This document shows, piece after piece, positions 10,519-21,512 of a stretch of DNA of 64,000 nt (positions are counted from its first letter, which is position 1; each line of letters starts with the position of its first letter). A model generated the notes under the pieces. The model was given only the letters and a program-made list of their open reading frames with translations, made no database searches and had not been told where the DNA came from. Source of the stretch: Tuctoria greenei (Eukaryota; Streptophyta; Magnoliopsida; Poales; Poaceae); NCBI GenBank assembly GCA_036927565.1, contig JAYESD010000002.1:142793167-142857166 (forward strand), given 5' to 3'. Position numbers and translations under genes: made by a program.

Positions 10519-11640
10519 CTAGAACGCCTTTTCTGCTTCTTCAGACCATTGGAATGGTCCGAACTTCCTCAATAACTTGAAGAAGGTAAGTGCCCGTTCC
10601 GCCAGTCTTGAAATGAACCGGCTGAGGGCTGCTAGACATCCAGTCAGCTTTTGGACATCTTTGATGCAGGCTGGTGGCCGCATATCTTCAATGGCTTTGA
10701 TCTTCGCCGGATTATCTTCTATGCCCCGGTGACTTACCAGGAAACCAAGAAGTTTTCCGGAGCTAACCCCGAAGACATACTTGTCTGGGTTTAGCTTTGT
10801 GCGGGTGACCCGCAGCTTATCGAAGACAGCCTGCAAGGTGTCAAGGAGTGACTCCTTGTTCTTGACCTTGACCACGATGTCATCGCTGTACACTTCCTCT
10901 ATGTCTCTAATGAGTTCTTCAAAGGTTTTGTACATAGCTCGTACAAAGGTTGAAGTTGCATTCTTGAGACCAAATGGCATGGCTGTATAACAGTACAATC
11001 CATCTACTGTGATGAAAGAGGTATGCTCTTCATCTTCCCTAGACATTCTGATTTGATGATACCCAGAATATGCGTCTAGGAAACACAGTAATTCACACCC
11101 GGAGGTGGAATCCACTATCTGATCTATTCTAGGTAGTGGGAATGGATCTTTTGGACATGCCTTATTTAGTGTTGTGTAGTCAATACACATCCGAAGCTTC
11201 CCGCCGGCCTTGGGCACGACGACTGGGTTTGCCAGCCATTTTGGATGGAAGACTTCTCGGATGAATCCAGCTTCGAGCAACTTCTTCACTTCTTGTCAAA
11301 TGAAGTTATGTCGCTCCACGGATTGCTTCCGAGGCTTCTGATGCACGGGCCTGGCGTCAGGGTAGATCTTCAGATTGTGCTCAATCACTTCCCTGGGGAT
11401 CCCAGGCATTTGTGACGGTTGCCAAGCAAACACGTCGACATTAGCCCGGTGGAAAGCGATGAGCGCGAGTTCCTATTTGTCGTTCAATTCCCCCGATATA
11501 CGGGTGGTCTGAGCGGCATCGGAACCTATTTGGACGACTTTGACGGAGATGTCGGTGTCGCCGCTTGGCTGCACACGAGGTGCAGAAGTCAAACCTCACT
11601 GACGAATGCTCGACTTGAATAGCGGGATGACCATTGGATG
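10519..11640 (-). pseudogene. E1 reverse transcriptase, three in-frame stops
   Basis: RT of Ty3/Gypsy type. The main open part (11289-10519) contains GFIREV, NPVVVPKAGGKLRMC, DAYSGYHQI, MPFGLKNA and the active-site motif YSDD. Lead-in sequence upstream (VFAWQPSQMPGIPREVIEH) is in the same frame but broken by TAG at 11473-11475 and TGA at 11296-11298. A third stop at 10519-10521 separates RT from RNase H. Recognisable pol sequence begins only about 60 bp from the primer binding site, so gag and protease were deleted. Confidence 0.9.
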
Positions 11641-11679
11641 ATCCAGCGGCTGAGTTCACCATTCTTGAAATCTCAGGCG

Positions 11680-11697
11680 CCCCTACCTGGCACGCCA
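11680..11697 (-). other. E1 primer binding site
   Basis: Read on the - strand, TGGCGTGCCAGGTAGGGG lies two bases inside the 5' LTR. The identical 18-mer, with the same two-base spacer, occurs in E3 at 42355-42372. It begins TGG, as expected for pairing with a tRNA CCA end; I did not assign the tRNA. Confidence 0.85.
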
Positions 11698-11699
11698 AC

Positions 11700-12557
11700 T
11701 GTTGGTGGTTTTGATCCAGCAGATCTCCCGATACTACTAAAGTGTTAAAGGAGTTTGAGGTTCGGTGTGGGCGCGCGGAGATTCAAGAAGGTGAAGTGTT
11801 AAGTGACACAAGAGACACGAAGATTTACGTGGTTCGGGCCGCCTAAGCGTAATACCCTACTCCACGGAGTGTGTTGGTGTTGTATTGGATGTATGAGCTC
11901 AATGTAAGTCGAGAGTGTAGAGTGAGCGCGTCGAGTCCCCCCTATGTATCGTCGGTCTGTCCTTTTATAGTACAAGGGCAGGCCGTTACAAGTTAGCCTA
12001 GCCCGACATGTGGCCCCGGCGGTTACTAATATTGATACACATTTGATACACTTAATTACCCTTAATAACCGAGTTACAGGCTTTGACAACACCGTTACTG
12101 GTAATTAAGGTCGTCCGATCGTGTGTCATTAATATATTATTAATGACACTTAATCGGGTCTTGAAGTCCTTGATTCCCCTTTGAAGATCCGGTGCCGTTG
12201 TGGAGTCTTCCGGAGGTTAGAGGCTGAAGATCCGACGGTTGGACACGTGGTAGCTCCGCAGCATACTGTGGGGAACAGATAGGTCCGGAGCCACCTGACA
12301 CGTGTCAGTTCCGGAGCTTCCCTCGGTCTGGGGTTAGGTCCAGGGGTGCCGCTATGGTACATAGCCCGGAGCTTCCCCCTTGTGGGCGGTAGCTCTGGTT
12401 TGATAGTACACGTGGTGACCCTGGGACTAACCATGTTGGGGAAGCGGGTCCGGTTATGTATGACATGTGGGCCTCCGAAGGTCTTCAAATCAAGTAGATG
12501 ACATTCCCTTGAGATCTTTGCAATCCCAAGGGGTATATGGTACCCAGGGTACCGACA
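11700..12557 (-). repeat. E1 5' LTR (right)
   Basis: 858 bp, TGTT...CGACA on the + strand. Three CACGTG boxes are at 12244-12249, 12299-12304 and 12409-12414, two of them within GACACGTG(G/T) contexts. Confidence 0.95.
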
Positions 12558-12647
12558 GTACCTATGCAATAATTGGTATTTCTCTCACGAGTTTTTGATA
12601 TCAGATTATAAATGCATCAGTGGAATGTAAATTGTTTGTTTTTTTAG

Positions 12648-12742
12648 GAGACAAGCACACTGGCTCACTACCATATCCTTTACCATGAGAACAATTTCTC
12701 TGTTGATGCTTTGCAGATGCTCACCAACTGCCTATGCTACAT
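12648..12742 (+). pseudogene. Argonaute PIWI-domain exon fragment (downstream exon)
   Basis: A 95-base exon after a T-rich acceptor (TTTTTAG|GAG) reads ETSTLAHYHILYHENNF, then SVDALQMLTNCLCY, and ends at a GTAAGC donor. This continues the segment at 1658-1731: in Argonautes SHAGI is followed by a HYHVL.DENNF and LTN.LCY region. The frame is open. The next expected exon (the PPAYYAHL region) was not found before the direct repeat at 12837, so the fragment stops here. Together with the stop in the upstream exon it is non-functional. Confidence 0.8.
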
Positions 12743-12836
12743 GTAAGCTCGGTTCTCCAGTCACTAACAGATATTTGCTAACTTATATGACTTGTTAAGC
12801 GAATGTGCCGCAATTTGATAATGTTTTATATGATTT

Positions 12837-12941
12837 CAGTGATTTTATTGAATTTGAGGATGTCTCAGTCGGAGCATTAGAGGCTATGAAGGCTTATCGT
12901 TAATGAAGTCATTGATCGGGAGAATTTTCATTATGGTATAC
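12837..12941 (+). repeat. Direct repeat, right copy (partner at 1469-1559)
   Basis: It begins CAGTGATTTTATTGAATTTG just after a splice-acceptor-like TGATTTCAG and ends GTATACA. It contains about 23 bases absent from the left copy. Confidence 0.7.
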
Positions 12942-13607
12942 AGGATTAGATGATGACAGTTATGATGTGTGTAATTAGTTACATTATAATCAGAATGAAA
13001 ATTCTTTGTTATGTAATTAGTATACTTGATAATCACGATTGGTCAATATAATTTAAGGTGTGATCTTTTTTGCTATACATATGTGCATGTATGTGTATGT
13101 TGTTGACACTTGTAATACGGCTGTCAAATCCGGGCTAGCTCCAAAATGCAGCCGACAATGAGGATAACCAGGGGTGGGGGCACCTAATAGGAGACCTTGC
13201 CTGTAAACAATCTGCAGCGAGCTGTAACAGAGAATATCTCGGATAACCTACATAAAGGAGACAAACTTCCATAAAGCCCGTCTCAGATAAGTAAACAAAT
13301 ATACGACGGGCTACAATATAGCCCGTCTCAGATTAGTTAATATATTTGCGACGGGCTTTGTTAGGGCTTGTCACGCATGTATGCTGATGGGCAACGCGCG
13401 CCACTTTTGTCTCCAATGACCCCATAAAGACCGTCTGTTTGACACAAAGAAAGGATATGTGCTTCCGTTAAGCATGTCTCACACTTAGGATGATTGGAGA
13501 CACGTCATACGCACGTCTCTGATGACAACGTAATGCGAGACGTGACAGAGATGCAATATTTGTTCGTCTCCCTTCTTCGTTAGAGCACTTCTCGGATGGG
13601 CCCCTCT
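12942..13607. repeat. AT-rich stretch with stem units GCCCGTCTC / GACGGGC
   Basis: No gene seen. Around 13270-13370 the paired units AGCCCGTCTCAGAT and GCGACGGGCT alternate, and 13490-13545 holds GAGACACGTC and GCACGTCTC units. These resemble the stem units at 330-935 and may be the other subterminal region of the element carrying the Argonaute fragment. Confidence 0.45.
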
Positions 13608-14269
13608 TACGTAGTGCATTGCTTTGGGCGGCAAAAACCCAACCCAAATGTCGTTTCTTCGCCTGCCTGGTATTACACAACAAGGCTCTCACGGTAGATA
13701 ACCTCGTGAAAAGGATTTGGCCCCATCAGACTGATCGTGTGTTGTGTTCTTCGGCACTAGAGACAGCCGATCACCTTTTGTCCCAGTGCCCCTACACGCA
13801 CATGGTATGGCGCTGGCTATCTCAATTCCTGCAGCTTCCTGGGACCTTGTGCCAGATTCCTCGGGACCTTGCGCCAGATTCCTCCAGAAGGAGTCTTGAG
13901 TTAGGTCCAGATCGTGGCTCAAATCTGCTCAAAAAATCAATGCAAGAAACGTTTAGGCTTTCTTCTTTCATTCTGGTGGCAAATATGGAAGGAGCGGAAT
14001 CGACGTATCTTCTAATATTAAGACCTCCCTCATATGCAAGTGGCCCGTTTAACATTGGAAGAAATCAACTTACATGTATATGCCTCGCTGCATTAAGACT
14101 CCATTAGTCTCTAGTGGATATCTATCAGTAGGTAAATGTTGGTGCGTGTATTTGTAGCCGGGACTTTGAACTAATTTAAATGTACTATGTCTAGGTGTTG
14201 TACCCTTTAGGTTGTAATTCTCTCTTTGGTAAATGCATTGGCAGCGCTCCCTGCCTATTATTTAAAAAA
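13608..14269 (+). pseudogene. L1-type LINE 3' fragment (zinc-binding RT tail)
   Basis: A frame from about 13608 reads LLWAAKTQPKCRFFACLVLH, then NKALTVDNLVKR, VLCSSALETADHLLSQCPY and VWRWLSQFLQL. This is the zinc-binding domain found after the reverse transcriptase of plant L1-type elements (Cys pair, ETADHL, Cys). The frame then degenerates. The 3' end has the noncoding tail TTGTAATTCTCTCTTTGG and ends in an A-run near 14263-14269, as retroposed LINE copies do. The copy is strongly 5'-truncated. Confidence 0.8.
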
Positions 14270-14831
14270 ATGAGTCAGAAATGAAGACACACCCAACACA
14301 CAGGGGAACCTCGTGATCGAGCGAGGTCGCATGCACACTTAGCGACACAAGATTGGCTTTGGGGAGAGAGAATGAATAAAATCGTAGAGAGCAATCCGAC
14401 GTGGCATACATGTCATCATGTGGAATTGGGTTGAACGACCACCAGTGGTGGTGACAAATGCATGAGTGGTGTAAACATTAGCCCGGTGGACTTAGGATCA
14501 AGTCCACCGAGACGTTTTACAGAGACGTGTTATAATGGATGATGAGTAGGGAGGAAGCAAAACACAACCAAGGATCGTCTCTTTGTTTTCAAACAGGGTA
14601 AATCTTTTTAAACCTTTTTAAAAAAGGGTAAAAAATAACTATGGATACAGTCTTTGTTTTGCGGACTTTTAGGAAATCCATGCGACCTATCAGAGATATT
14701 CCCTTATGTAGCCTCAAGATGTCAAAATGGGAAAATTGGCCTGCAAAGGCTGTCCAACTCTGCACGGCAGTATAGTCTAATCTTCAGTTGAGAGAAACCA
14801 CGATAGAAGCAGAAGCGGCAATACAGATTAT
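14270..14831. other. Intergenic, nothing recognised
   Basis: No supported ORF, RNA gene or terminal repeat was seen in this AT-rich stretch. Confidence 0.5.
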
Positions 14832-15033
14832 GGGCATGTTTGGCACAGCTTATGCTGCAGCTTCTTCATAAAAATAAGCTGATGGTGTGCTAAATAGGAA
14901 ACTTCTGTAACAACTTATTAGTTCAGCTGCTTCTCAGAATGAACTAAAAGCAGGACATAAAAAGAAGATGCTTTCCACCAACTTTTCAAACAAGTTGTTT
15001 TTGTAACAAGTTCCAATTGTGTCAAACAAGACA
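14832..15033 (+). mobile_element. MITE copy M1 (inverted partner at 18418-18607)
   Basis: About 202 bp with ends GGGCATGTTTGGCACA and TGTGTCAAACAAGAC, which form an imperfect terminal inverted repeat. The internal GCTGCAGCTTCTTCATAAAA and GAGAAGCAGCTGAAC type segments reappear inverted in M2. The form suits a non-autonomous hAT-type element, but no clear target duplication was found. It ends about 490 bp before the Dof start codon. Confidence 0.75.
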
Positions 15034-15374
15034 TATATTACAGCGGCACAGATGCTGCGGTTTGAGCGAGGCACGGGGGAGAGCGAGAGGCTTTTGGCAT
15101 CCACAAGTACAGAACTGCTGGTATCTTGGGTGGTTCGGTAAAACCAACAGGTGGTGACAGCTGGAGAAAAAGAACCACTTTTGTGACGTTTTTGTGAGGG
15201 CGAGTGGGCGCTGCGAGCTGCCGGCGCCGAGGTGGAGGCGGGCGGGGAAAAGGCGGATCAAAAAACGCAGCCTTGAGGCCACAAGACGAGCTTGTGGCTC
15301 TCGGCTTCTCGAGGTGCGGCCCCGCCTGTACCCCGGACGACCCCTCTTATACCTCCCTCCCTCCTCCCCTGTCC

Positions 15375-15503
15375 ATGACCGAGCACCAACCAAGATCTTG
15401 CCTCCTGGCTGATCTGCATCAACCGACTTGTCTCGTTGCTCGCTACCACCAGCACCGCTACCACCAGTTACTACAAGGACCTTTCGATCTCGAAGGAGGA
15501 TGA
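15375..15503 (+). promoter_or_regulatory. Possible upstream ORF in the Dof leader
   Basis: An ATG at 15375 opens a 42-codon frame (MTEHQPRSCLLADLHQP...) that ends with TGA at 15501-15503. The stop overlaps the ATG at 15500, which is in frame with the Dof protein, as ATGA. It would matter only if transcription starts upstream of 15375, which the sequence does not prove. Confidence 0.35.
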
Positions 15504-15523
15504 GCCGAGGAGGTTTTTCAGAG

Positions 15524-17589
15524 ATGGTTGAGTGCAGGGGAGGTGGAGGGGACTGCCTGATCAAGCTGTTCGGGACGACGATCCCCGTCCCGGAGGCCGG
15601 CGACGACAAGGTTGGTTGCCGCGGCTTGTATCATCATTTGATTTCGCCTTCTTTGTGTTCTTCCTGGTTGGTTTTTTGTGGCTGGAGTGGCGCGAAATCG
15701 ATTTGCTGTTCTGCTAATTCGACAAGTTTTCAGGACACACCCCGCTGTAGTTTTGGGGGAGTTCCTTGGTTTTAAAAACGTCGGATGATGAGTACCTGGA
15801 GGCTAAAGCGGATTTTGGGATTAAACTGGACGTTGTCCGCCGTTGTTAATTTGCTGTATCAGAGGCCGCAAGTTTCTTGCTGTATTTCAGTATTAGTAAT
15901 AAGCTATAAAAAAGGCGAAGGAACTCGATTGCACAAAACAAAAATATGCAATTTTTAGTTCTGATGAAAGAGAGCTCTTAAGCTGTTTCTCTGACGAATT
16001 CAGGAACTCGGTTGTTTTCTTCAGATAAGAAGCTTATCCTCTGGCCCCCTGTGCAAATAAATCACTGTCAAACTGTGTCTTTTCTTCCTTATAAGCTCTT
16101 ATATAATAAAACAACCTCTCACCTTCCAGTACAGCTCAATAACAGGAACGAATACCAAATATAGCAACTATAATGAGGAAATGGAAATTCAATTCGTAAA
16201 GCAGCAGCACCTTAACGGTGAACAATAACGGCCGCAACTTTTGTATCAAATTTTGCTGTATGGAAAAGGAAAAGAAAGGAGATGTATTATTTCCTCTTCT
16301 TGTATCTTACAAGTATAACAATCAGTAGATCCATACACTTCTAATTAAAGAACAAGAAGTTGCAAATTTTACAAATAATTTTCAATAAAGTACAGCAATT
16401 CTAGCTAGGAACTGATCGATTGAGTAAGTTTTCCGTGTTGTTCCAGGATCTTCAGCACAGTGGCAGCAGCAGCAGCTGTACTGAATCCGATGCCAAGGAG
16501 GACACGCACCAGGACTCCTTGGACCCGTCTCCACAGCCGGAGGTCGTGCACGCTGAGGACCCCAACGGCTCGCCGCGGGAGTCTCAGCAGCCCGGGGATG
16601 ACGAGGCTGACCAGAGGGAGAAGCTGAAGAAGCCTGACAAGGTGCTGCCGTGCCCTCGGTGCAGCAGCATGGACACCAAGTTCTGCTACTTCAACAATTA
16701 CAACGTCAACCAGCCGCGCCACTTCTGCAAGAACTGCCAGCGGTACTGGACCGCCGGCGGGGCCATGCGGAACGTGCCCGTGGGGGCCGGCCGGCGCAAG
16801 AACAAGAACGCCGTCGCCGCTTCCCACTTCCTACAGAGGGTTCGGGCGGGGCTGCCCGCCGGTGACCCACTCAAAACCAACGGCACGGTGCTCAGCTTTG
16901 GCCACGGTGTGCAGGCCGCGGACCTCGCCGAGCAGGTGAGCCACTTGAAGGAGAATCTGCTCATCCCGAACGGGAACACCGGTAACAAATCGGTGGACCC
17001 TTGCAGTGAAGGATCAAGCGGCAGGGAGGATAACAACCTAAGTGACACCAGGGAGAAGGTTGCTGTTGATAATAAACCTGCAAATGGAGTGCACCATCCA
17101 GCAAACATGTGGCCATACAGCTGTGCACCATCTCAAGCATATTACCCCTCGCCCCCGGGCATCGCAATTCCGATATACTCGGGCTACTGGGGCTGCATGG
17201 TTACCGGAGGTTGGAGCCTGCCATGGGCGCCGGTGCAGTCTCCAACACCCCAAGGCTTCCCATCGCCTACCAGTGCGCCATCAGCCTCCTCATGGGCTGA
17301 CTCCCTCACACTAGGCAAGCACGCCAGGGACAGTGATGAGGGAAGAAGCCACAAGGTGTGGGCGCCAAAGACAATCCGGATAGACGACGCCGACGAGGTG
17401 GCCAAGAGCTCAATTTGGTCGCTGATCGGGATGAAAGGCGACAAGCAGAACATAAACATGGACGGACACAAGCATGGGACGGTTTTTGAGACGAAGACGG
17501 CAAAACAGGCGATGATCACAAGTTCGCCGCTCCTGCACGCGAACCCGGTGGCGCTCACACGCTCATTGACCTTCCAGGAGGGATCTTGA
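15524..17589 (+). CDS. CDF-type Dof zinc-finger transcription factor (two exons)
   Basis: Exons 15524-15610 and 16447-17589 are joined over an 836-bp intron (AAG|GTTGGT ... TTCCAG|GAT), giving 409 residues. The first exon encodes MVECRGGGGDCLIKLFG and TTIPVPEAGD, the N-terminal IKLFGxTIP motif of cycling Dof factors. The Dof finger (residues about 96-148) has Cys98, Cys101, Cys123 and Cys126 (CX2C-X21-CX2C), followed by basic GAGRRKNK. The C-terminal part keeps the family motifs VWAPKTIRIDD ... SSIWSLIG (about 333-357) and RSLTFQE at the end. Cycling Dof factors are nuclear repressors acting in photoperiod and clock output, bind AAAG sites and are removed by FKF1/GI complexes; that role is inferred from family. 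An in-frame ATG at 15500 would add eight residues. All motifs are intact, so the gene looks functional. Confidence 0.93.
15611..16446 (+). other. Dof gene intron
   Basis: 836 bp, AT-rich, with GT donor at 15611 and the acceptor TTGTTCCAG ending at 16446. The exon frames join cleanly. No ORF or transposon ends were seen inside. Confidence 0.85.
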
Positions 17590-17806
17590 ACACCACTCAT
17601 CTGCAGGAAATTTTCCGATGCTGCCTTTTGATCTGAACACGAGTTTAGCCTGACATCACTGAATTTTTGTTTTTGAAACAGAGGATTGTGCAATAGGTGT
17701 TGGTGAAAGGAGTCTGTAACAAATATGTACTTGTTGTGTAATAGGTAGCAGCATGCAAATAGAAAAGAAAGACCAGGAGATAGGGTCCCTGGTTCTCGAT
17801 AAACGG

Positions 17807-17812
17807 AATAAA
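17807..17812 (+). terminator. Poly(A) signal of the Dof gene
   Basis: AATAAA lies 218 bases after the Dof stop codon, followed by AT-rich sequence. It is a plausible polyadenylation signal; the cleavage site is not defined. Confidence 0.5.
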
Positions 17813-18417
17813 GATGAAATATATGGTTTGAGGTATTTCATTCTTACAGCAGCATGTTAACAAGGTCTTGGTATATATATAAATATAAAATAAATTTTCT
17901 TTTGGCACTTATACAGTAGTCAAACAGATCCAGGATATATTCTACAAGAGTATCTGACAAGTTTCTATACCTGCATCAGGCTAAGACAGGAAACAGTATG
18001 TGATTTCTTTGTTATTTTCTGCGTATCATGCCTTTTGCATAATTTTCTTTCTTTAGCTCCTTTTTTTGGCTCCTTTTGGTTGAGATAATTGGACCAACAA
18101 AGTGGTGCAAAAAGTGAAGTCAGGCATGGCCAAAAGTAGGGAAAGTGACATGCAACTGCTTGTCCAGTTGCCCACGCTGATCTTAAAAGCGAAAGCTGAG
18201 TATTTTAGCTGCTTTGCATCCTGCCAGCTCAGTCTTACAAACAGTCCAATCAATAAGAACAGGGATATAGAAATGAAATGCAAAAGATACATCCAAGATC
18301 TAGTAATAGATTTATAAGTGGGATGGGAGGAGAGATGAGAGAGACCACAGAGTGGACACTGACATGAATATTTTATTATTAATCCTGTGTCTGGCTACTG
18401 ATAATCTCATGAATAAG
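17813..18417. other. Downstream intergenic sequence
   Basis: AT-rich DNA after the Dof poly(A) signal. I see no supported gene, RNA or repeat before the MITE copy M2. Confidence 0.5.
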
Positions 18418-18607
18418 ACTCTCTTTGGTACAACTGAAACTTGTTACAAAAGGAAGCTGGTGGAACTTAGCTTTCTGCTTATGTCCTACTTTTAGTTCAT
18501 TCTGAGAAGCAGCTGAACTAATAAACTGTTACAGAAGCTTTCTTTTTGGCACACCCTCAGCTTATTTTTATGAAGAAGCTGCAGCAGAAGTTGTGCTAAA
18601 CATGGCC
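18418..18607 (-). mobile_element. MITE copy M2 (inverted relative to M1)
   Basis: The reverse complement aligns along its whole length to M1 at 14832-15033: it begins GGCCATGTTTAGCACAAC and ends at TTGTACCAAAGAGAGTC. Copia element A is inserted just beyond its right end. Confidence 0.75.
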
Positions 18608-18611
18608 TAAA

Positions 18612-19516
18612 TGTTAGAGAATATGAGTCAATTTACTAATCAATTCCGAAAAAACACAAGAAAAAGCAGCAGCGATTAACACTGGCAGATAGACGGGACG
18701 AGTAATATCGCGTACCGATTCGAAGCCGGAGGAACCGCTGTAGATCTGACGGCAAATAGTCACTGCAGACGTTAGTGACGACGTTGGGCCGCAGCGTCCG
18801 ATCTTCTCGGTAGACGACCAGTGATGAAGAACGTGAGCAGTCGCGCGGAGCGCTTCTCAAAAATCTTATTCGCCCTCTCTCGGTGTAGGATCGCAAGGGT
18901 GAGCGATTCTGGAGACCTGCTCTCCCGATCGTCGGTGCACGCAGGCGCTCGAGATGGGGTAGACTAAAAGGCGGCGTAAGAAACTCGAACGTGGGATCGA
19001 TCTGATCGTGGTATGATTTGCCCTGTCACGGACGACCTGTATTTATAGAGTCTCGCGGAGGTGGTTCGGTTGCGATCCATAGGATCTGCATCCGATCTGA
19101 CTCTACAGTCGTAGATGCATCCATCTCCAATGACTTGAACTCAGTCTCGAAAGCCCAAAATTCAGAAGCCCAAAAGCCCGAAGCCCAATTTAATTTTCTG
19201 CAAAAATATTAAATTCGGGTTCGACTCGACGCTCGAATTCACACAAACACAAGCGCACACGCGCGCGTGTACAAAGCGTGGTGTGGCGAGGCGAGCGAGG
19301 AGGAGGAGGAGGAGTGCGCGTGAGCCACCCCTCTCTTTTCCTATTCTCTCTCAATGAGTGGAAGAAAAACTTCTGTTATATGTAGGAGTTGCTCCCCTTC
19401 CACTTCCCATATGGGACTATTCATACAACATCACCCTCTCTTGCTCTAATGGGCATTTGAGATTTTCTAGAAATTATTTCTGAATTATTTTTGGGTCAAG
19501 CCCATTAATTCTAACA
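18612..19516 (-). repeat. Copia A 3' LTR (left)
   Basis: 905 bp, TGTTAGAGAAT...TTCTAACA, aligned along its length to 23996-24885. Confidence 0.92.
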
Positions 19517-20062
19517 ATCTCCCACCAGATCTCAAAGTCATTAGAAGAGATGTCATTTTCGTTCCTTGTTTGATATACTTGTGTTTCAACAGAGACTGTT
19601 AAGTTGGACTTCTGCCTAGATCCTCAAGTTTCATTAGCTCATAACTTGAACAATGGACTACGCCTTGAATTGTAAGTTTTGTGCGAACTGACTTCACCTA
19701 AACATCATTACTAGTACTTGACTATTAGTAGTCTACCCCGCGGGTGGAGCATATGCCTCATACTCTCTGGTCTCTTCATGAGCATTCCAGAGTTACCTAA
19801 ATCTCACAGACTACAATATTAGACAGTTGGAACTCATATATGTGTGTTTCTTTCAAGATTGCCCTGTAGGACGACATCTTTGCTACACATAGCCAACGGA
19901 AACATATTAAGGTAAATCGCCAATCTGTCTTACAGTTTGAGAGTACGAGTGTGCATCTCCACATAGAGATGGTCTAAAGAAAGTACTCTCCCCAGTGAAC
20001 TACTATCTTATTTTCTCATGTCCTAATTCACGGCATCTCTGATCACATAAGATGAATTACTA

Positions 20063-20431
20063 CTATGGTGTCACATTAATGGGTCTCAAATCCATCTTCC
20101 TCGATGCATGTTCTATCACATTACGTGATAGATCCTTCGTAAAAAGACCTGCTAGATTTTTATCTGTTTGTATGTACGAAACAGTAATAACTCTAGAGTG
20201 CCTCATTTTCTTGATAGAATTTAAACGTCTCTTCACGTGTCTTAATGATTTTGCATTATCTTTCGAATTGGTCACTTTAGCAATCACCGTATGATTGTCA
20301 CGGTTCATAAGGATTGCTGGCAATGGTTTCTCAACTATAGACAAATCTATAAAGAGCTCTCGCAGCCATTCTGCCTCTGCAGTTGCTGTCTCTAAAGTAG
20401 TGAGTTCTGCTTCTATGGTTGACCTCGTCAA
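20063..20431 (-). pseudogene. Copia A RNase H
   Basis: A 122-codon frame reads STIEAELTTLETATAEAEWL, then LFIDLSI and FTKDLSRNV near the end. This matches the C-terminal RNase H of Copia pol: an ST.EAE start and an FTK.L end. The remaining 5' portion of the domain (20432-20733) is out of frame and only faintly readable. Confidence 0.8.
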
Positions 20432-20733
20432 AATGATCTATTTGCAAGACCTCTATAATATAGTGCCACCATCTAGAGTGAACACATATCCACTCGTGGC
20501 ATAGAGTTCATTAATATCAGATATCCAGTTCGAATCACTATAATCCTCAGGCACGACCGGATGCCCACTATAGTGAATTCCATAACTCATGTACCTCTCA
20601 AATAACGCATAATCCTTTCAAGTCCATGCCAATGATCTATACCCGGGTTTGACATGAACCTTCTCAGTTTGCTCACAACAAACGAGATATCAAGACGGGT
20701 TGCGCTAGCTAAGTACATGAGTGAATCGATCAT

Positions 20734-21501
20734 CTAAGAATATTTAAGTGGATCTCTTGACTCTTTCTTGTTCTTTCTGAGTATCATGATGGGATCATAA
20801 GATGTTGGAGAAATCTTGCTATCCATAAAGCCGAACTGGCTCAAGATTTTCTCAACATAGTGAGATTCACTTAAAGTAATCCCGCTCTCATCGTTATTCA
20901 GCTTAATATTCAAAATAAAATTAACTTCTCTCAGATCTTTCATATCAAAACACTTTGATAGAAAAAACTTGACCTTAGAAATTATATCAATGCTCGTACC
21001 AAAAATGAGTATATCATCCACATACAAGCATAATATAACGTTATTGCCCTCACCATGACGATAGTACACACACCGATCAACCTCACTAATGACAAAACCC
21101 GCAGACGTCAAAGTATTGTCGTACTTCTTATGTCATTGCTTAGGTGCTTGTTTCAGGCCATACAGGGATTTCAAAAATTTGCACACATTTGTCTCTTCAC
21201 CTTTTACTATGAACCCATCAGGTTGTTCCATATAAATCTTCTCTTCTAACTCTCCGTTAAGAAAAGCTGTCTTCACATCTATTTGATGTATTATTACACC
21301 ATAAGAGGCAACCAAAGAAAGTAGTACACAAATTATCGTCATTCTGGCAACAGGTGAATAGGTGTCAAAATAGTCTTCACCTTTATTTTGAGTATAACCC
21401 TTTGCAACTAGCCTCGCCTTGTACTTTTCAATAGTACGGTCGTCCTGAGCTTCTTCTTGAAGACTCACTTGCAGCCTACTGGTTTGCACTCGTACGGCCA
21501 C
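20734..21501 (-). pseudogene. Copia A reverse transcriptase (two frame-shifted blocks)
   Basis: The upstream block (21501-21133) has KARLVAKGYTQ, PVARMTIICVLL, IHQIDVKTAFLNGEL and LKSLYGLKQAPKQ. The downstream block (21111-20734) has FVISEVDRCVYY and the active site LCLYVDDILIFG, followed by MKDLREVNFIL and a SESHYVEKIL segment. These are standard Copia RT blocks in the right order. The catalytic YVDD is intact, but the frame is broken between the blocks near 21120. Confidence 0.88.
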
Positions 21502-21512
21502 TCAGTTAACTC

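Larger units (their letters stand above)
1737..12557 (-). mobile_element. E1: complete Tat-lineage Ty3/Gypsy LTR retrotransposon, internally deleted
   Basis: A 10,821-bp element is bounded by two 858-bp LTRs (1737-2594 and 11700-12557) and by a perfect 5-bp target duplication, GTACC, at 1732-1736 and 12558-12562. Gag-pol runs on the - strand, so the right LTR is the 5' LTR. The primer binding site is 11680-11697 and the polypurine tract 2595-2613. The pol order RT, RNase H, integrase is that of Ty3/Gypsy. Gag and protease are missing: only about 60 bp separate the primer site from RT lead-in sequence. A spliced antisense ORF of the Tat type occupies 3122-6633 on the + strand. An eye count gives about 29 substitutions between LTRs (3.4%), mostly transitions, which suggests insertion in the last few million years. 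Confidence 0.95.

Noticed and set aside
16405..16827. A - strand ORF over the Dof finger
   Set aside because: Shadow of the Dof exon; Leu/Val/Ala-rich translation with no domain.
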